A stretch of DNA of 64,000 nt from JAPOKJ01 sp031421635 (GTDB taxonomy: Bacteria > Pseudomonadota > Gammaproteobacteria > Burkholderiales > Burkholderiaceae_E): contig JANOPA010000124.1 of the NCBI GenBank assembly GCA_031421635.1, forward strand, positions 7,834 to 71,833. The letters are read 5' to 3'. Made by a program: the position numbers and the translations under genes. Below are positions 60,461 to 64,000 of this stretch, in pieces; within the stretch, counting starts at the first letter, position 1; every line of letters starts with the position of its first letter. The notes beneath the pieces were generated by a model. It saw only the letters and a program-made list of their open reading frames with translations. It was not told the DNA's origin and did not search any database.

Positions 60461-60693
60461 CCGCTCTCACTGTTCGATTGCCTAACTCCGTTCATCAAAA
60501 AGTGAAAGAACTCGCCGAGCGCGATGAAATCTCGGTGAACCAGTTCATTGCCAGCGCCGTGTCTGAAAAAATGGCATCGGTCATGACTCTAGATTACTTA
60601 AAAGCCGAAGCCGCAAAAGGCCAGCGCAGCGACTTTGACCATTTCCTGGGATTAGTTCCGAGCGCACCGGTTATGAATGGTGATGAAATATGA
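60457..60693 (+). CDS. RHH-type antitoxin partner of the PIN toxin
   Basis: A 78-residue ribbon-helix-helix protein: MTALTVRLPNSVHQKVKELAERDEISVNQFIASAVSEKMASVM, followed by a charged tail (RSDFDHFLGLVP). It is the second gene of the module; its start overlaps the toxin stop and its stop overlaps the next ATG, both as ATGA. Truncated duplicate at 53673-53745. Confidence 0.9.
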   Translation: MTALTVRLPNSVHQKVKELAERDEISVNQFIASAVSEKMASVMTLDYLKAEAAKGQRSDFDHFLGLVPSAPVMNGDEI

Positions 60694-60806
60694 GCAATAG
60701 GCAGTTGTCCGAGCGAGACATCTGCACCAAATTCATCACTTCTGCTCTAAAAAAAGACGGACGGGAAAATAGATACCCAAGTGCGTTAAGAATTCCAGAT
60801 CATTAA
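60690..60806 (+). pseudogene. N-terminal remnant of a type I restriction subunit (HsdR-like)
   Basis: MSNRQLSERDICTKFITSAL matches the first residues of EcoEI-type HsdR/DEAD proteins (SERDICTKFITPALxxAGW). The frame ends after 38 codons at a junction with a DUF3883 piece. Its ATG overlaps the RHH stop, so the toxin-antitoxin module once lay directly upstream of, and coupled to, an hsdR gene. Confidence 0.6.
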
Positions 60807-61191
60807 AAAGCAAAGTATCGTCCCAGGTCGCATCAAGCGAACTGATCTGAACTTCGAGCGCGAGACGCTACGCGCTTTGGGTAAGAGCTTGCTCGCCGAC
60901 AAAGTGGAGCATGTGTCAAAGACCAAGGGCGACGGCCTGGGTTTCGACATACTTTCCTTCGAGGCAAATGGCCAAGAGCGATTCATCGAAGTCAAGAGCA
61001 CGGCCTTTGGCAAAGAAACGCCGTTCTTCATCACCCGAGGAGAAGTAGCGTTCGCCAAAGAGCATGAAGATCAATTTCAGTTGTACCGCCTCTTCGATTT
61101 TAGGCGGGAGCCTCGGATGTTCGCCTTACCCGGTCAGGTCGGGCTACATTGCGCCTTAAGCCCCGTAAACTTTATCGCGCAGTTCCCTTAG
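60807..61191 (+). pseudogene. C-terminal remnant of a DUF3883 protein
   Basis: LRALGKSLLADKVEHVSKTKGDGLGFDILSFEANGQERFIEVKST, then KETPFFITRGEVAFAKEHEDQFQLYRLFDFR is a typical DUF3883 domain, a restriction-endonuclease-like fold with a D/ExK core (GFDI and FIEVKS). The upstream part is replaced by the hsdR scrap, and no start codon with a ribosome site is present. Such domains belong to defence-related proteins. Confidence 0.75.
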
Positions 61192-61209
61192 CAATCGGCT
61201 TATTCAATA

Positions 61210-61225
61210 CTGTATACTTCAACAG
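61210..61225 (+). promoter_or_regulatory. SOS (LexA) box at the methyltransferase promoter
   Basis: CTGT-ATACTTCA-ACAG is a second perfect CTGT-N8-ACAG box, 47 bases before the methyltransferase start. A -10-like TATACT (61213-61218) lies inside it. The flanks (ATACTGTATA, then AACAGTGGTTA) are shared with the box at 57635, so both promoters probably come from one ancestor. Confidence 0.85.
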
Positions 61226-61271
61226 TGGTTAACTTAAGAGCATTTTAGGCCAAGCGCCTTAAGCTAGCATC

Positions 61272-62230
61272 ATGTCAATCGGTTCCGTGGAAATATGTGC
61301 AGGTGCAGGCGGCCAAGCCTTAGGCCTTGAGCAGGCGGGTTTTGACCATGTAAGCTTGGTCGAAATTGAAGCCCCTGCTTGCCAAACGCTGCGCATGAAC
61401 CGGCCCCACTGGAATGTGGTTGAGGGCGATCTACGCCATTACTCTGTCGATAAGTGGAAGTGTGTTGCCCTACTGGCCGGTGGTGTGCCCTACCCACCCT
61501 TTTCCAAGGCCGGTAAGCAGCTTGGCGATGACGATGAGCGCGATCTTTTTCCCGAAGCTATCCGCTTGGTCAACGAGTGCATGCCCGATGCCGTCATGCT
61601 GGAGAATGTGCGTGGCATTCTCGATAAGGTCTTTTACGACTATCGCGCCAGTATTATTCAGGATCAAAAAAACTTGGCTACGTCGCCGATTGGCGATGGT
61701 TGAATGCCAGTGATTACGGCGTACCGCAATTGCGCCCTCGGGTAGTTCTGGTCGCCCTGAGAAAAAACATTGCCCCGCATTTCTCGTGGCCTACCCCTAG
61801 TTGCATTGCCCCCCAAACGGTCGGCGACTCGCTCTATGATCTTATGGCCTCCAATGGCTGGACTGGAGCCAAAAGCTGGCGCAAGGGAGCCTCGGCCATC
61901 GCTCCAACTTTGGTGGGCGGCAGCAAAAAACATGGTGGCCCCGATCTCGGCCCCACGCGCGCCAAGAAAGCCTGGGCCGCGATTGGCGTGGACGGCATGG
62001 GCATCGCCAATGAGGTGCCCGCGCAAGACTTTGTAGGCGTGCCTCGCCTCACGGTGCGCATGGCTGCGCGGGTGCAAGGCTTCCCGGATAGTTGGTTGTT
62101 TAGCGGCAAGAAAACGGCAGCCTATCGGCAGATTGGGAACGCGTTTCCGCCACCGGTTGCTTGCGCTGTTGGATCGCAAATTCTCGTAGCACTGAATAGC
62201 GCGGCCATGCCCAAGTTGATGCGAGCCTGA
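61272..62230 (+). pseudogene. C5-cytosine DNA methyltransferase, frameshifted and catalytic Cys lost
   Basis: The first frame has motif I (SVEICAGAGGQALGLEQAGF), motif IV and motif VI (LENVRGIL). In motif IV the expected GGVPCPPFS reads GGVPYPPFS: codon 61491-61493 is TAC, so the nucleophilic cysteine (position 74) is Tyr. At a run of seven A residues (61666-61672) the frame is lost and stops at 61703. The next frame resumes with GYVADWRWLNASDYGVPQLRPRVVLVAL (motif VIII), RLTVRMAARVQGFPDSW (IX) and YRQIGNAFPPPVA (X). The enzyme is inactive on two counts. An SOS box precedes it. Confidence 0.88.
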
Positions 62231-62310
62231 ACAAGGCGAGTCCTTAACATGGTGGTAATGACTACACGCCGCAGATCGATCTGGTGAACGACGCAATATG
62301 CCCGTGTTCG

Positions 62311-62344
62311 ATTCTAATTCCCCTGAATTCGAGGGAATTAGAAT
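62311..62344. repeat. Perfect 12-bp inverted repeat
   Basis: Arms ATTCTAATTCCC (62311-62322) and GGGAATTAGAAT (62333-62344) flank a 10-base centre containing GAATTC. It lies in the 347-base gap between the methyltransferase and dinD, where I see no gene. It could be an operator or the mark of an excised element; no T-run suggests a terminator. Confidence 0.7.
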
Positions 62345-62577
62345 TGACGCGGTCCGGGGCAGTTTTTTCCTGTCAGCACGAAATGGATCACGGCGAACAG
62401 TGCCATTGGTTTGCACGCGACGGCCGGTCGATACGGAGATACCTTTGCTCACAAAAATATTGTCTTAGAATTTGAGTTTCATTAACACCTGCGCACTTTT
62501 ATTATTGACGAGCTTGAACGATAGTTGAAACAAGAAATCTCAGTTAGCACTTTACTTACCTGCAAATGGGAGTTGAC

Positions 62578-63456
62578 ATGACGAAAGAACAAATTAGTCC
62601 GTCGGCCTCAAACAGCTTCGAGGTACTTAGACAAGCCAACGATCACAACGCCGAATATTGGAGTGCCCGTGACTTGCAGGCGATGCTTGGGTACAGCCAA
62701 TGGCGCCGGTTTGAAGATGGGATCAAGCGGGCGATGACCTCATGCGAGACATCCGGGAACGATCCCACTTATCACTTTGCCAACGCCGGCAAACCGATAC
62801 TTGGTGGAAAAGGCGCGGTTCAAGTTGTAGAGGACTACCACCTATCCCGCTTTGCCTGCTACCTCATCGCTCAGAATGGCGATCCACGCAAACCAGAAAT
62901 TGCCCAAGCTCAAAAATACTTTGCTATCCAGACGCGAAGACAGGAGCTAAGCGACCAAGCCGCCGCCGATGCAGAGCGCCTTGAACTACGCAAACAAACC
63001 AGCGAAGAATTCAAAGCACTGTCAGGTGCCGCGCAAGATGCAGGAGTGCAAAACAAAATGTTTGGCGTATTCCATGACCCGGGTTACAAAGGTTTATATG
63101 GTGGGTTGAGCGGTGTGGCCATCAAGTTACGCAAAGCAATACCGGAGAACGACAGCCTGCTTGATCGCATGAATGCCACCGAACTAGCCGCTAACCAGTT
63201 TCGTATGACCCAGACACGCGACAAGTTGGCGCGCGAAAATGTGCGCAATCAAACGCAAGCGATTCAGGCCCATGAGCAAGTCGGCAAAGAAGTTCGCGCC
63301 GCCATCAAACGCATTGGCGGCACGTTGCCCGAGCAAATCCCTCCCGCTGAACATATCAAAGAAGTGGAAAAGCGAATTAGAAAAACAACGCCGAAGCTCA
63401 CACTTGACGAACAGCAAGCCGGCGGATTGATGGGCGGGAAAAACAGCAGCGATTGA
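62578..63456 (+). CDS. dinD: DNA damage-inducible protein DinD homologue
   Basis: A 292-residue DinD. The N-terminal BRO-N-like part is FEVLRQANDHNAEYWSARDLQAMLGYSQWRRFEDGIKRAM, then FANAGKPILGGKGAVQVVEDYHLSRFACYLIAQNGDPRKPEIAQAQKYFA. The C-terminal half includes MFGVFHDPGYKGLYGGLS and NATELAANQFRMTQTRDKL. E. coli DinD inhibits RecA-mediated strand exchange and is SOS-induced. I find no LexA box directly upstream here. The start at 62578 follows a gggag ribosome site. The gene lies between two copies of a 142-bp sequence. Confidence 0.92.
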   Translation: MTKEQISPSASNSFEVLRQANDHNAEYWSARDLQAMLGYSQWRRFEDGIKRAMTSCETSGNDPTYHFANAGKPILGGKGAVQVVEDYHLSRFACYLIAQNGDPRKPEIAQAQKYFAIQTRRQELSDQAAADAERLELRKQTSEEFKALSGAAQDAGVQNKMFGVFHDPGYKGLYGGLSGVAIKLRKAIPENDSLLDRMNATELAANQFRMTQTRDKLARENVRNQTQAIQAHEQVGKEVRAAIKRIGGTLPEQIPPAEHIKEVEKRIRKTTPKLTLDEQQAGGLMGGKNSSD

Positions 63457-63490
63457 AGGTTATACCTACCCTGCTGCTCCGGCATCACTT

Positions 63491-63632
63491 TAGTTGGTTG
63501 TTTAGCGGCAAGAAAACTGCAGCCTACCGGCAGATTGGAAATACCTTTCCTCCGCCGGTGGCTTACGCTGTTGGATCGCAGATCCTCGCGGCGTTGAATA
63601 GGGTGGCTAAGCCTAAGTTGATGCGTGCCTGA
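63491..63632 (+). repeat. Duplicate of the methyltransferase 3' end (142 bp)
   Basis: Positions 63491-63632 repeat 62089-62230 with about 15 mismatches, and the two are equal in length. The copy encodes WLFSGKKTAAYRQIGNTFPPPVAYAVGSQILAALN and ends with the same TGA. The two copies flank the inverted repeat and dinD, as direct repeats would after an insertion or a duplication. Confidence 0.9.
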
Positions 63633-63753
63633 ACACGGTGGCGCCAAAATGCACCGGAGTTGACTTCCGCGTTAGTAAGCGTCCTTGCGCATAGGCGGCG
63701 TCAATCACGAAAGAGTTAAAATTCGCTTTTGCCAGCCATCGCGTCAAATCTCT

Positions 63754-64000
63754 GTGCCCCCAGCTCACCTTTACACTTTCGGTTACGAAGGCCAAGACAT
63801 CGAAGCCTTCATCGCCCGCCTGCAACAAGTAGGCGTGCGAACGATTGTCGACGTGCGCGAATTGCCCCTGTCGCGCAAAAAAGGATTCTCCAAAACGGCC
63901 CTAAGTGAACGCTTAAAGGTTGCAGGAATCGCGTATAAGCATGAGCCCGCATTAGGTTGCCCGAAAGACATCCGTAATCGCTATCGCGACGATAAAGATT
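63754..64000 (+). CDS. DUF488 family protein, N-terminal part (runs off window)
   Basis: The open frame from a GTG at 63754 to the window end reads LYTFGYEGQDIEAFIARLQQVGVRTIVDVRELPLSRKKGFSKTAL, then LKVAGIAYKHEPALGCPKDIRNRYRDD. This is the characteristic DUF488 pattern (TIGYEG, DVRxxPxSR..GF, YxHxPxLG). It has no ATG start and is cut by the window edge. The function of the family is unknown; members often lie near DNA-related or defence genes. Confidence 0.85.
   Translation, partial: MPPAHLYTFGYEGQDIEAFIARLQQVGVRTIVDVRELPLSRKKGFSKTALSERLKVAGIAYKHEPALGCPKDIRNRYRDDKD

Noticed and set aside
61664..62452. Long minus-strand frame (262 codons) opposite the methyltransferase
   Set aside because: It is antisense to clear methyltransferase motifs VIII-X, and its product has no recognisable domain.
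62284..62475. Cys-rich 63-codon ORF containing the inverted repeat
   Set aside because: No ribosome site or recognised motif; part of the frame is the palindrome itself.
63613..63828. 71-codon minus-strand ORF near the DUF488 gene
   Set aside because: It overlaps the clear DUF488 N-terminus and the methyltransferase duplicate, and matches nothing I know.
1..64000. tRNA or rRNA genes, integrase or IS transposase
   Set aside because: I looked for them, especially at the borders of the 52-64 kb island, and found none I can support.

Overview
The window looks like chromosomal DNA of a betaproteobacterium, most likely order Burkholderiales. The reasons are a complete system I cytochrome c maturation operon (ccmI-A-B-C-D-E-F-G-H) coupled to argE, several Bug/TctC-type periplasmic binding proteins, a lone MdtB/C-type RND pump with a MarR regulator, and moderately high GC. 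No rRNA, tRNA, IS element or CRISPR array was recognised.

Layout. 0.3-2.1 kb: an MFS transporter and a wrecked Fic-fold gene. 2.2-10.6 kb (minus strand): argE then the ccm operon, mostly with 4-base ATGA overlaps. 10.7-17.3 kb (minus): two small exported or unknown proteins, then marR, an RND adaptor and an RND permease carrying one in-frame stop. 17.5-36.6 kb: ordinary metabolic genes (class III aminotransferase, MFS, solute-binding proteins, esterase, RhlE-type helicase, SDR, KDPG-type aldolase followed by a broken PfkB kinase, gamma-glutamyltranspeptidase, class C serine hydrolase, TetR with a divergent PF10118 gene, CoA-transferase, cyclase family). 36.7-44.3 kb: a candidate catabolic cluster with a GntR/FCD regulator, a carboxymuconolactone-decarboxylase-like protein, a 3-hydroxyisobutyrate-dehydrogenase-like enzyme, an MBL lactonase, a Bug protein and a two-subunit IorAB-like molybdenum hydroxylase. 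44.4-52.0 kb: a repeat-built DUF5666 lipoprotein, a citrate-synthase-fold lyase, a Rieske oxygenase, a UDG-family protein, a PQQ-type sugar dehydrogenase, a double-frameshifted Bug pseudogene and a monooxygenase of the ABM fold.

52.1-64.0 kb is a different landscape: an accessory island of type II toxin-antitoxin modules and their remains. Apparently intact pairs are RHH/Doc, MqsRA and PIN/RHH. There is one HigBA pair whose toxin has lost its start codon, plus orphan antitoxins (Phd, several XRE). At least three copies of a mini-HigB carry the same internal deletion. Around them are pieces of BRO, KilA-N, HsdR and DUF3883 genes, a C5-cytosine methyltransferase that is both frameshifted and mutated at its catalytic cysteine, a DinD homologue flanked by a 142-bp direct duplication, and the start of a DUF488 gene running off the window. 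Two perfect CTGT-N8-ACAG (LexA-type) boxes sit in front of the BRO gene and the methyltransferase, so part of the island appears to have been under SOS control.

The strongest observations are the SOS boxes, the shared deletion in the mini-HigB copies, the doubly inactivated methyltransferase, the single stop in the RND permease, and the uncharacterised molybdo-hydroxylase cluster.
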